Positions 43,327 to 49,985 of a stretch of 64,000 bases of DNA are shown in pieces (position 1 is the first letter of the stretch; the number at the start of each line of letters is the position of its first letter). This stretch comes from a virus: the IMG/VR virus record IMGVR_UViG_3300006802_000087, positions 1 to 64,000 of that record; one strand, 5' to 3'. A model generated the notes under the pieces. The model had not been told where the DNA came from. It did not search any database and saw nothing but the letters and a program-made list of their open reading frames with translations. The position numbers and the translations under genes were made by a program.

Positions 43327-43911
43327 ATGTCATTTTATAATGAAGTCATTATTGATAAAGACGATATCGTCTTTTGCAACACAAAAACAAAAGGAAAACA
43401 TTTTATAGAGAAGGCTGAACCCGGATCTCATTATTTGGTAACGTCAGTTTATACAAATAATTTCGGTACAAAAAAATATTTTTTGGTCGACAGCGGGTCT
43501 AATGAAAGGTTCTCAACCGAATCATGTTTGCAAAAGGTGACGTCACTTTTAAAAGAAAAAATTGCTAAATCAGATATCGAGAAAAACTTAATTGCAAAGT
43601 TTAAGACAGCAAAAATAGGATGGCAAGACAAAACATATGTACCTGTTTTTGGTTCACATATTTATGACTATTCAGGTCACCCAGTTCTAACATCTAGAGA
43701 TCACCAAGCTGTACTTATCCAAAAGATGGATGGGGAAAAAATCTGGGTAGGCAAATCAATGGTTCATTGCAACGACATTAAATTGCTGATGTCATCTTCT
43801 CTACCTCCCGATATTGAAAAGAAAGGTGATCGATCTGAGACAATTACATTTCGTGTACCTACTTGGTTTGCTGATAAAAAAGGATTTATTGGATTCGATG
43901 GATCAGAATAA
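43327..43911 (+). CDS. Hypothetical protein
   Basis: 194 residues, SD GAGGAT. Mixed alpha/beta with repeated strand patterns (HYLVTSVYTNNFGTKKYFLVD; DHQAVLIQKMDGEKIWVGK). Precedes the RadA-like operon. Unrecognised. Confidence 0.7.
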   Translation: MSFYNEVIIDKDDIVFCNTKTKGKHFIEKAEPGSHYLVTSVYTNNFGTKKYFLVDSGSNERFSTESCLQKVTSLLKEKIAKSDIEKNLIAKFKTAKIGWQDKTYVPVFGSHIYDYSGHPVLTSRDHQAVLIQKMDGEKIWVGKSMVHCNDIKLLMSSSLPPDIEKKGDRSETITFRVPTWFADKKGFIGFDGSE

Positions 43912-44107
43912 ATGGGAAGACTTAGTGATTAGGCTAGTTAATTCTCTAAGAAGAAGAGAAGATATTATAGAATTAATATGTAAAAACTATCCAAGTCATA
44001 GTAAGATTGAAATAATTAATAACGTCGATAAGGCAATTGAAAATTTGATTAACGAAGGTAAAATTCATATCAAATCTAACCTTCGTATTATTGACTTAAC
44101 CAGATAG
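43898..44107 (+). CDS. Small winged-helix-like protein
   Basis: 69 residues from ATG 43898, inside the end of the previous gene. DLVIRLVNSLRRREDIIELICKN, KIEIINNVDKAIENLINEGKIHI resembles a winged helix (helix, helix, beta wing). Similar in build to the 56940 protein. DNA binding not proven. Confidence 0.6.
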   Translation: MDQNKWEDLVIRLVNSLRRREDIIELICKNYPSHSKIEIINNVDKAIENLINEGKIHIKSNLRIIDLTR

Positions 44108-44115
44108 GAGATCTC

Positions 44116-44871
44116 ATGAAAATTAATGTTAAAGTTAAGGATGTACCATTCGGAACTTCGATACAGGATGTAACTGTTCCTGATGTATTAAAGAAAAAAG
44201 TCCGAACCGGTCTAGACTATTTTGATTGTGTCTTAGGTGGTGAAGGCTTCACACCCTCAATGGTAACACTCTTTACCGGAACTCCCGGCGCTGGTAAAAC
44301 AACAATGATGATGACACTTGCAAACGCAATCCAAGGTAATGGAGGTCAAGTAGTCTTTAATACAGCAGAAGAGTCACTGTATCAAATTAAAATGACAGCC
44401 GATCGTCTAAAACTTAGACATAAATTTCTTGTGGGCGGAGAAGATACAATAACTACTTTACTTGAAGGTTGTGACAAGATAAGAAGTCAAACACCTGAAA
44501 GACCGTTCTTTCTTATTGTCGATTCACTTCAGTGTATGAATGATGGTAAGTTTAAATCTGGAAGAATTACGTCAGCAACTTCAGAAAGATCCCTAGGCCT
44601 TCTTACAAATTATGCAAAAGAGCATGCATGCAATGTCATTGTTATTGGGCAAGTGACTAAAGACGGAAAAATGGCAGGTTCTAATAAACTCAAACACATG
44701 GTTGACAGTCACATCCATCTTTCAGTAGAAAGTAAGGATCCGGATTTAATGGGTTGCAGAGTTTTAGAAACACAAAAGAATCGTTTTGGTGGTTCAGGAC
44801 ATCTTATATTTCTAAAGCTTAGAAGAAGCGGGTTTACTGAAGTTGCTAGGTTGAGTGATTCTGGAGTATGA
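44116..44871 (+). CDS. RadA/KaiC-like RecA-fold ATPase, copy 1
   Basis: 251 residues, SD AGGAG. Walker A GTPGAGKTTMMM (55-66), Walker B FFLIVDSLQCM, then GRITSATSERSLGLLTNYAKEH, VIVIGQVTKDGKMAGSNKLKHMVD and a C-terminal FLKLRRSGFTEVARL. This is the RadA/Sms core without its zinc finger and Lon-like domain, used in branch migration and recombination. A close paralogue with very different base composition begins at 63390. Confidence 0.9.
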   Translation: MKINVKVKDVPFGTSIQDVTVPDVLKKKVRTGLDYFDCVLGGEGFTPSMVTLFTGTPGAGKTTMMMTLANAIQGNGGQVVFNTAEESLYQIKMTADRLKLRHKFLVGGEDTITTLLEGCDKIRSQTPERPFFLIVDSLQCMNDGKFKSGRITSATSERSLGLLTNYAKEHACNVIVIGQVTKDGKMAGSNKLKHMVDSHIHLSVESKDPDLMGCRVLETQKNRFGGSGHLIFLKLRRSGFTEVARLSDSGV

Positions 44872-44872
44872 G

Positions 44873-45076
44873 ATGCATGATCAAGAAGACTTCGATAATC
44901 TGCCTAAATGGGTGGTAACATTCGTTTTAATAGACGATAAAGAAACAAAGCTAACTGATGAAGTTTACGGAAGAAATCCATTCCAAGCTTACTATAATGC
45001 AATGATGTTGTTGCAAATTAAAACAAAAACTAAAAACTTTATTATAAAAAGTATCGATCCAAAAAGAGAGGAATAA
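44873..45076 (+). CDS. Small hypothetical protein
   Basis: 67 residues from ATG 44873 (GGAG 7 nt upstream; an earlier GTG lacks that spacing). LPKWVVTFVLIDDKETKLTDEVYGRNPFQAYYNAMM suggests a strand-helix fold. Co-transcribed with the RadA-like gene. Confidence 0.7.
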   Translation: MHDQEDFDNLPKWVVTFVLIDDKETKLTDEVYGRNPFQAYYNAMMLLQIKTKTKNFIIKSIDPKREE

Positions 45077-45077
45077 C

Positions 45078-45233
45078 ATGGAAAAGAGAAAGAAGATTAA
45101 TCAATGTACGTTAGAAGAATTAAATGAGAGATTGTCAAACTTATCAAAGCACGACAAGACTTTGAATTCACTTTATGCCGGCCACTTATTGGCAAGAATT
45201 AAATTCTTACAAAGCCAAGAAAAAAATAAATAA
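45078..45233 (+). CDS. 51-residue helical protein
   Basis: ATG 45078 with GAGAGGAA upstream, 1 bp after the previous stop. MEKRKKINQCTLEELNERL ... SLYAGHLLARIKFLQSQE is fully helical. Small and unrecognised; supported by its SD and tight packing. Confidence 0.65.
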   Translation: MEKRKKINQCTLEELNERLSNLSKHDKTLNSLYAGHLLARIKFLQSQEKNK

Positions 45234-45237
45234 AAAG

Positions 45238-45265
45238 TGTAATTGCTAAAATATGTTGGTATAAT
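45238..45265 (+). promoter_or_regulatory. tRNA operon promoter
   Basis: TGTAAT 45238-45243, 16 nt, TATAAT 45260-45265. It stands 44 nt before the first tRNA. Confidence 0.7.
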
Positions 45266-45309
45266 ATAAACATATAAATAAGATCTTTTAAATTGTTAGA
45301 TTAATAAAA

Positions 45310-45393
45310 GCCTTGATGGTGAAATTGGTAGACACGCAAGACTTAAAATCTTGTTTCCGCTAGGAAGTACCGGTTCGATTCCGGTTCAAGGCA
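45310..45393 (+). tRNA. tRNA-Leu(UAA)
   Basis: 84 nt, class II. Acceptor GCCTTGA pairs with TCAAGGC; anticodon arm CAAGA-CTTAAAA-TCTTG gives anticodon TAA; a long variable arm and the T-arm CCGGTTCGATTCCGG follow. CCA is not encoded. UUA is a frequent codon in this AT-rich genome. Confidence 0.95.
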
Positions 45394-45397
45394 TTAT

Positions 45398-45474
45398 GCA
45401 CCCGTAGCTCAGCTGGATAGAGCATCCGCCTTCTAAGCGGACGGTCACAGGTTCGAATCCTGTCGGGTGTACCA
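45398..45474 (+). tRNA. tRNA-Arg(UCU)
   Basis: 77 nt with encoded CCA. Acceptor GCACCCG with CGGGTGT (one G-U), anticodon arm TCCGC-CTTCTAA-GCGGA giving TCT, T-loop GGTTCGAATCC. Reads AGA, the dominant Arg codon of the tagged proteins' genes. Confidence 0.95.
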
Positions 45475-45478
45475 CTTT

Positions 45479-45556
45479 GATATAACCGGGAATACGCTCC
45501 TCGTCCCCAGTTTTTATTTATGAGATGTTAGGACTATCTCGGTTATATCTTTTTTT
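45479..45556 (+). terminator. Structured spacer ending in an intrinsic terminator
   Basis: GATATAACCG (45479-45488) pairs with CGGTTATATC (45540-45549), ten perfect pairs, then seven T. The 51-nt loop holds an inner GGGA/TCCC stem. It may end tRNA transcription or mark a processing site between tRNAs. Confidence 0.7.
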
Positions 45557-45563
45557 AAAGAAT

Positions 45564-45658
45564 GCAAGGGGGCTTCCTGAGGCGGGTCAGTCTTAAACGA
45601 TGGTAATCCCAGGTGTACCGATAATCGCGAAGATATGTCGGAGATATCACGCCCTTGC
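45564..45658 (+). other. Structured RNA spacer before tRNA-Met
   Basis: GCAAGGG (45564-45570) closes with CCCTTGC (45652-45658). Inside is a hairpin CCGATA/TGTCGG (about 45618-45641). No open frame runs through it. Its compact folding between tRNAs suggests a small RNA or a processing guide. Confidence 0.45.
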
Positions 45659-45666
45659 TTCTATGA

Positions 45667-45743
45667 TGCGGGATGGAGCAGTTGGTTAGCTTGTCGGGCT
45701 CATAACCCGAAGGTCGGGGGTTCGAATCCCTCTCCCGCACCCA
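45667..45743 (+). tRNA. tRNA-Met(CAU), initiator-like
   Basis: 77 nt with CCA. Anticodon arm TCGGG-CTCATAA-CCCGA has the three G-C pairs typical of initiator tRNA. Acceptor TGCGGGA/TCCCGCA is, however, fully paired at position 1 (T-A), unlike bacterial fMet tRNAs with C1 x A72. Confidence 0.9.
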
Positions 45744-45774
45744 TTTTAAACAAACGAGTAACAAGAGAAAACAA

Positions 45775-46056
45775 ATGAGAATTTTAATATTACTATCTTA
45801 TATAGGCTGTACACAGCACGTTCATACAAAAGACATTAACAAAGTCAATGTGGGAATGTCATATGATACCACAACACGAATCTTAGGGGAGCCTAATAAA
45901 GTGGTAAATAATTCTATAAGGGTATATCAAGGTACAGAAACTGCATACAATCATGAAGTTTTATTGTACAGATCACACTCAAATGCATCTGAGTCTCTTA
46001 GAGATTGTTATCTGATATTTACAGATAAAGTTTTAAGAGAAGTGAATTGTTTTTAA
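45775..46056 (+). CDS. BamE/SmpA-like small lipoprotein
   Basis: 93 residues. Signal MRILILLSYIGC (lipobox Cys 12), then INKVNVGMSYDTTTRILGEPNKV, the two-helix start of the SmpA/BamE fold, strands and two further Cys (RDCYLIF, VNCF) that could pair. It sits between two tRNA genes. An outer-membrane role is inferred. Confidence 0.8.
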   Translation: MRILILLSYIGCTQHVHTKDINKVNVGMSYDTTTRILGEPNKVVNNSIRVYQGTETAYNHEVLLYRSHSNASESLRDCYLIFTDKVLREVNCF

Positions 46057-46064
46057 TGTTATTT

Positions 46065-46137
46065 GGGCACTTGGCGCAGCGGTTAGCGCAGGGAACTCAT
46101 AATTCTTTGGTCGTAGGTTCAAATCCTACAGTGCCCA
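46065..46137 (+). tRNA. tRNA with CAU anticodon (Met or Ile2)
   Basis: 73 nt, no encoded CCA. Acceptor GGGCACT/AGTGCCC, anticodon arm GGGAA-CTCATAA-TTCTT with CAT, T-arm GTAGGTTCAAATCCTAC. The second CAU tRNA of the cluster. It is either elongator Met or the lysidine-modified Ile tRNA that reads AUA; sequence alone does not decide. Confidence 0.88.
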
Positions 46138-46143
46138 CTTTAC

Positions 46144-46229
46144 TATCAATGCTCTGGGTTAGGTTAAAACTGCCGGTCGGATTAGGGCATTGATATAAAA
46201 CTCCTTGGTTAATCCGACCGGCACCCTTT
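46144..46229 (+). ncRNA. H-type pseudoknot RNA element with terminator-like tail
   Basis: Two interleaved perfect stems. S1: TATCAATGC (46144-46152) with GCATTGATA (46187-46195), 9 bp. S2: TGCCGGTCGGATTA (46171-46184) with TAATCCGACCGGCA (46210-46223), 14 bp. The order S1-5', S2-5', S1-3', S2-3' is a pseudoknot, or two exclusive folds as in a switch. CCCTTTTT follows S2. It lies 6 nt after a tRNA and 16 nt before the thioredoxin ATG. Confidence 0.7.
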
Positions 46230-46245
46230 TTAATTGGAGATAAAA

Positions 46246-46542
46246 ATGACAGAACAAGAATACGAAAACGCAGTTAAAGACAAAAACGTCGTAGTACAAT
46301 TTTCAGCAAATTGGTGCGGCCCATGCAAGACTGTAACACCAATTTTAGAAAATCTAACTAGTCAGCTAGATGTTGATTATCTTAAAATTGATATTGGTGA
46401 GTCGCCTGAGCTAGCGAGAAAGCTAGGGATACGAAGCATTCCGCATATCTTATATATTAAGGATGGCCTAGTTGAAGAAGAAGTGACAGGTGCCAGACCA
46501 AGCGATCACTTTTTAAAATTGTTAAAGGAGAGTTACGGATAA
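46246..46542 (+). CDS. Thioredoxin
   Basis: 98 residues from ATG 46246 (TTGGAG upstream). VVVQFSANWCGPCKTVTPIL holds the WCGPC redox pair; KLGIRSIPHILYIKDG has the cis-proline. Compact phage thioredoxin that could serve ribonucleotide reductase. It is preceded by the pseudoknot, which may control it. Confidence 0.94.
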   Translation: MTEQEYENAVKDKNVVVQFSANWCGPCKTVTPILENLTSQLDVDYLKIDIGESPELARKLGIRSIPHILYIKDGLVEEEVTGARPSDHFLKLLKESYG

Positions 46543-46616
46543 TGATATCTATTTTATCAGTTATAACTTTTGTATTCGTATTCGTATGGGGATGGCTTAA
46601 GCTTTTCGGAGAATAA
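46542..46616 (+). CDS. 24-residue membrane peptide
   Basis: ATG 46542 with AAAGGAG at 46524-46530. MISILSVITFVFVFVWGWLKLFGE is one hydrophobic helix. It sits flush between the thioredoxin stop and the next ATG, which supports it as real. Confidence 0.55.
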   Translation: MISILSVITFVFVFVWGWLKLFGE

Positions 46617-46898
46617 ATGAACGACAAACCTTACACACACCTTCAAGTTTCTACTAACTCTTTTATTAGAACATTTGAGTCAGATGTTAATCCCGAAGAT
46701 TTGGTCTGGCATCGTGATGAAAGAGAAAGACTAGTCTACGTTATCCACGTTGGTTCTGGTTGGTCTTTCCAGCGAGATAACCAGTTACCACAAAAAATGG
46801 TTTCAAATGAAACTGTAATAAGAATTAAAGCTGAGGAGTACCATCGTATCATTAAAGGTGAAGGTGTATGTGTGCTCTATATTGAGGAGAAATTTTAA
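46617..46898 (+). CDS. Hypothetical cupin-like protein
   Basis: 93 residues. FIRTFESDVNPEDLVWHRDERERLVYVIHVGSGWSFQRDNQLP and HRIIKGEGVCVLYIEE resemble a small cupin barrel (HRDERERxVxVIxGxG). SD GGAG. Binding partner unknown. Confidence 0.7.
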   Translation: MNDKPYTHLQVSTNSFIRTFESDVNPEDLVWHRDERERLVYVIHVGSGWSFQRDNQLPQKMVSNETVIRIKAEEYHRIIKGEGVCVLYIEEKF

Positions 46899-47176
46899 TG
46901 TCGACAATCAAAAATTATTTAACCACTGCATGGACTTGGGTATATGATAGAACTCCGCTCTGGATTATTCTCTTGTTTGGATATGCAACATTCATGGGTG
47001 TTCTAAATGAAAGCACACAAGCATCAAGAACTAATCAAGAAACAATCAACTGTAAAACAGCATGTACACCAAGCGCTTCAGAATATCTTTCTCAAAAAGA
47101 ATTTGATAAATGCTGGTGTTACAAAGACAAAAACACACTCATTAGACTCCAAGATGTCACTCCAACAACGAATTAA
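46898..47176 (+). CDS. Membrane-anchored Cys protein
   Basis: 92 residues. One membrane helix (WIILLFGYATFMGVLN) then a soluble tail with four Cys (NCKTACTP, KCWCYKD), probably disulfide-linked in the periplasm. SD GGAG. Confidence 0.72.
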   Translation: MSTIKNYLTTAWTWVYDRTPLWIILLFGYATFMGVLNESTQASRTNQETINCKTACTPSASEYLSQKEFDKCWCYKDKNTLIRLQDVTPTTN

Positions 47177-47330
47177 CTCAATGGCTGGTGGTTGTCATGT
47201 CGATATTAATAATCTAGAAGTGATAAGAATAATACCACGGCTAGATATATGCGTCATTAAAATACTCGATATGCCAGTTGCAATTTCACTTAATGAATAT
47301 AAAAAGTTAACACAAAATGTAATTAAATAA
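47154..47330 (+). CDS. Small hypothetical protein
   Basis: 58 residues from ATG 47154, overlapping the previous gene by 23 bp; no strong SD. MAGGCHVDINNLEVIRIIPRLD ... MPVAISLNEYKKL is well-formed. The ATG at 47181 is an alternative. Confidence 0.5.
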   Translation: MSLQQRINSMAGGCHVDINNLEVIRIIPRLDICVIKILDMPVAISLNEYKKLTQNVIK

Positions 47331-47345
47331 ATTACACTATATACT
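47318..47345 (+). promoter_or_regulatory. Promoter of the 47388 gene
   Basis: TGTAAT 47318-47323, 16 nt, TATACT 47340-47345; overlaps the end of the upstream frame. Confidence 0.62.
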
Positions 47346-47387
47346 AATAATACACAACAATAATACAACACACAAAAAGGAGACAAT

Positions 47388-47693
47388 ATGTCAGCAAACT
47401 TAGCACTTATGTGCAAATCTCAAAACTATACAAAAAGTAATAACGGAGAATACCGAGTAGGAAACTGGGTTATTTCAGAGTCGAAGCGCAAAGAATTACT
47501 AGGTGCCAACGTTATTCTTACAACAACACAGCGATCACCTGCTTATTTAGGTGGTAAAATCGTAGGTTTCAATCCTACACAAAATGGAAAGAAATGTGAA
47601 GTAATCTTTAAAGAAGACAGCACACTTTCTGGAAATACAGACGCAGTAGGTCATCGAGGCTGGGGTACCGGTCGAAGTGTCTGCTATATTTAA
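47388..47693 (+). CDS. Hypothetical beta-rich protein
   Basis: 101 residues, SD AAAGGAG. GNWVISESKRKELLGANVILTTTQ, AYLGGKIVGFNPTQNGKKCEVIFKED suggests a PUA- or barrel-like fold. It ends GHRGWGTGRSVCYI. Unrecognised. Confidence 0.7.
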   Translation: MSANLALMCKSQNYTKSNNGEYRVGNWVISESKRKELLGANVILTTTQRSPAYLGGKIVGFNPTQNGKKCEVIFKEDSTLSGNTDAVGHRGWGTGRSVCYI

Positions 47694-47706
47694 AAAAGGA
47701 GAAGAT

Positions 47707-47925
47707 ATGAAATTAATGTTAATTCCATTCGCATTTCTTTTAGCTTGTTCGGGCAAAACGTCAGAATCAGTTAATACTCAGAATGCAAAAACAGAGACAA
47801 CAGAAACAACAGAAACGAAATCAGATGAAAAATCAAGTGAGGCAACGTCTGATCAAAGTACTTCTGACAATACAGAAGAAAAAACACAAACGGTTGAAGA
47901 AACCAAGGAAGAGACTAATGACTAG
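47707..47925 (+). CDS. Acidic Thr/Glu-rich lipoprotein 1
   Basis: 72 residues from ATG 47707 (AAAGGAG). Signal MKLMLIPFAFLLAC (lipobox LLAC), then a disordered TETTETTET... tail without hydrophobics. Exported and lipidated by the host machinery if the signal works. Overlaps its twin by 8 bp. Confidence 0.8.
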   Translation: MKLMLIPFAFLLACSGKTSESVNTQNAKTETTETTETKSDEKSSEATSDQSTSDNTEEKTQTVEETKEETND

Positions 47926-48094
47926 TTTGCTTATGACATTATTTTTAGCTTGCGGCGATAAAGAAGAAGAACAGGATACAGCAGTTGAAGAGGTTGAAGA
48001 TACTGAAACAACTGAAAATACTGAAGCAGAAGATACATCAGAGTCGTCTGACCCTGTAGAAGAAGAAGACACAGCAACAGAAACAGCTGAATAA
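47918..48094 (+). CDS. Acidic Thr/Glu-rich lipoprotein 2
   Basis: 58 residues from ATG 47918 (AAGGAAGAG). Signal MTSLLMTLFLAC, then DKEEEQDTAVEEVEDTETTENTE. Same build as the gene before it, in a different frame. A hairpin AACAGCT/AGCTGTT (48082-48107) overlaps its stop. Confidence 0.78.
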   Translation: MTSLLMTLFLACGDKEEEQDTAVEEVEDTETTENTEAEDTSESSDPVEEEDTATETAE

Positions 48095-48140
48095 TATAAA
48101 AGCTGTTGATTAATTAACAATACAAAACTAGGAATATATT

Positions 48141-48452
48141 ATGGCTGAAATTATCGACATACGTGAGGCAATTAAAGCAAGACAAAATGAAAGATTAGAG
48201 AAAGTTAAATCAGATCTAGATCATGAAATTGACTTATTGGATCTTTCAATTGACGAAATATTAACTAGTTTTGTATTTCCGTTTGTTTTACCTTCACTAT
48301 ATGAAAACAATTCTGAAAAAGATTTGGAGTTTGAAAATGATTATTGCGTATTTCTACTTAATCAAATATCAAACTCTTTTAAAGATAAAGATATTCAAAA
48401 TGACATCAAAAATTTAATCAACAAAATCAATTTAAAAGGAATAGAAAAATGA
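48141..48452 (+). CDS. Hypothetical helical protein
   Basis: 103 residues, start AEIIDIREAIKARQNERLEKVKSD; acidic and helical with a Phe/Pro-rich middle (TSFVFPFVLPSL). The start resembles that of the 48700 protein (IIDITPRV). Overlaps the next gene by 4 bp. Confidence 0.7.
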   Translation: MAEIIDIREAIKARQNERLEKVKSDLDHEIDLLDLSIDEILTSFVFPFVLPSLYENNSEKDLEFENDYCVFLLNQISNSFKDKDIQNDIKNLINKINLKGIEK

Positions 48453-48700
48453 CACACGGTCTTAAAGATAGAGTTGTCCTTAAAGAACAGGACATTAAAA
48501 GAGCAGGGTTTAAAGTAAAAGGAACAATTGTTAAGCTTTATAAAGGAAAGAGAGGTTCTATTAAAACTTGCGGTGTTTTATGGGACAATGAATGGCCTGT
48601 TACAAACAGCAAGGTAAAGAATGATCGATATACATCGGGTAAGGTTTTTTATTATAAACCTGAAGACCTAGATATTGTTGACACTTGGAGTTTGGACTAA
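48449..48700 (+). CDS. Small SH3/KOW-like protein
   Basis: 83 residues: KDRVVLKEQDIKRAGFKVKGTIVKLYKGKRG ... CGVLWDNEWPVTNSK. Barrel pattern with a Trp-rich centre. Stop overlaps the next start (TAATG). Confidence 0.68.
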   Translation: MTHGLKDRVVLKEQDIKRAGFKVKGTIVKLYKGKRGSIKTCGVLWDNEWPVTNSKVKNDRYTSGKVFYYKPEDLDIVDTWSLD

Positions 48701-48933
48701 TGTCAAATCGCTGGGACGATGATAAGATCATTGACATTACTCCTAGGGTAAATAAAAATGGCAATTCTTTGCATCAGGATGATATACCTATTGAGATAAA
48801 TAGACGTATTTCTGAAAGAATTCAGAGAGAACATAGAGAAAAGACAAGAAAACTATATGTCGACTCTATGTTGACAATCTTATTCTCGCTCCAGCTTATA
48901 ATAGTTTTGGTAATATTTTTATTTTTACTTTAA
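48700..48933 (+). CDS. Small C-terminally anchored protein
   Basis: 77 residues from ATG 48700. A soluble charged part (IEINRRISERIQREHREKTRK) followed by one terminal membrane helix (ILFSLQLIIVLVIFLFLL). Tail-anchored topology. Confidence 0.7.
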   Translation: MSNRWDDDKIIDITPRVNKNGNSLHQDDIPIEINRRISERIQREHREKTRKLYVDSMLTILFSLQLIIVLVIFLFLL

Positions 48934-48985
48934 TTATTAAGTTTTCGAATGATAATTATAATGAACAGCAAGGATGGTTGTAATT

Positions 48986-49675
48986 ATGAGATTATCTCGA
49001 AAACAATTAAGAGAAGCTATTTCTCTTCAAATGAAAAATCATATTTTTGAGACATCAAAAGATCGGATTGATATTGACAAAGACACAAAAATAGATGACG
49101 CAGCGCCTGGCAGATCAATAAGCGATTTAGGTCTACCATCAATTGACATAGAAGATTCTGATGATAGAGATGAAATTGAAGGTATGATGTTTGATGATGA
49201 AGAAATGTCGCATACAGAGTCTGAAACAGATTGGAATCCTATGTCAAGCATTAAATTTCCAGTTCCGGGAGACAGACCTTCATTCCACGATCCTAGAGGT
49301 AGAACACCAGATCAAATTAGAGCGGATGTACACGGTATAGCTGATGAGTTAGAAAGCAGAATTCCTAAGAAGCCAGGCAAGTCTAAGAACCAAAAAGAAG
49401 GAGAGTTTATTGAAGAGCTGGAAAAGCTTTTAGGTAAGACAGGCCCACTCGGCCCTGACGACTTTCATACTGATCCTGAGTTTGGACCTTTAACACCTCC
49501 ATTCGACACGGGTTTGCCTGATATACCAGCGCCATCAATGGAAGACACAGTTGAGTTAGATCCGGATCGATTTAGAAAAGGACTACCGAATGACAATGAT
49601 CCTACCAAGCCTTTAGACGAGGCAATTCGCAGAGTTATCAGAAGAGAAATTCGCAAAAGACTTCAAAGAATGTAA
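48986..49675 (+). CDS. Protein tagged at both ends
   Basis: 229 residues from ATG 48986 (GGTTG upstream, weak). N-terminal tag MRLSRKQLREAISLQMKNHIF followed by E (IFE site); C-terminal tag KPLDEAIRRVIRREIRKRLQRM (LDE site). Between them is a disordered Asp/Pro-rich chain. With no obvious globular domain it looks like a spacer or scaffold held by two basic helices. It stands far from the main tagged block. Confidence 0.72.
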   Translation: MRLSRKQLREAISLQMKNHIFETSKDRIDIDKDTKIDDAAPGRSISDLGLPSIDIEDSDDRDEIEGMMFDDEEMSHTESETDWNPMSSIKFPVPGDRPSFHDPRGRTPDQIRADVHGIADELESRIPKKPGKSKNQKEGEFIEELEKLLGKTGPLGPDDFHTDPEFGPLTPPFDTGLPDIPAPSMEDTVELDPDRFRKGLPNDNDPTKPLDEAIRRVIRREIRKRLQRM

Positions 49676-49698
49676 AATCATTTCTGCTTCTGTATAAT
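49671..49698 (+). promoter_or_regulatory. Promoter of the 49728 gene
   Basis: TGTAAA 49671-49676, 16 nt, TATAAT 49693-49698. The -35 box contains the stop codon of the upstream gene. Confidence 0.65.
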
Positions 49699-49727
49699 AC
49701 AATATAACATTAAACATAGGCAGAAAA

Positions 49728-49985
49728 ATGAAAGGTAAAATTGGTTCTCTGTGTGAGAGTACTCAATACATATCAGGCTGGCATTTGTCTGATAGTATCA
49801 AAGACCCGGGATGGCTCACAACACACATCGAGCCCAGAACACAATTTATAATTACAGATATCAAAGAGTGTAATGAAACAGGTATTATTGAAATTGTTTT
49901 ATTTTTCAATAATTCTTTATTCACTGCGCAATTTAATAATCGAGATGATCAATATTTTCCATGGAGAGTGTTAAGTGAACAATAA
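49728..49985 (+). CDS. Hypothetical protein
   Basis: 85 residues. IGSLCESTQYISGWHLSDSIKDPGWLTTHIEPRTQFIITDI then strands. Overlaps the GIY-YIG gene by 11 bp. Unrecognised. Confidence 0.68.
   Translation: MKGKIGSLCESTQYISGWHLSDSIKDPGWLTTHIEPRTQFIITDIKECNETGIIEIVLFFNNSLFTAQFNNRDDQYFPWRVLSEQ

Noticed and set aside
45555-45764. Minus-strand 69-codon frame in the tRNA cluster
   Set aside because: It runs antisense through tRNA-Met and a folded spacer, has no SD, and its protein-like look comes from the tRNA T-arm.
45310-46137. tRNA cluster as an attachment site for integration
   Set aside because: No integrase, no repeated tRNA 3' end, and no lysogeny genes are seen.
48941-48962. GAATGATAATTATAATGAA as a second Fur box
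   Set aside because: Only the left half matches the consensus; it is better explained as an AT-rich -10 region before the 48986 gene.
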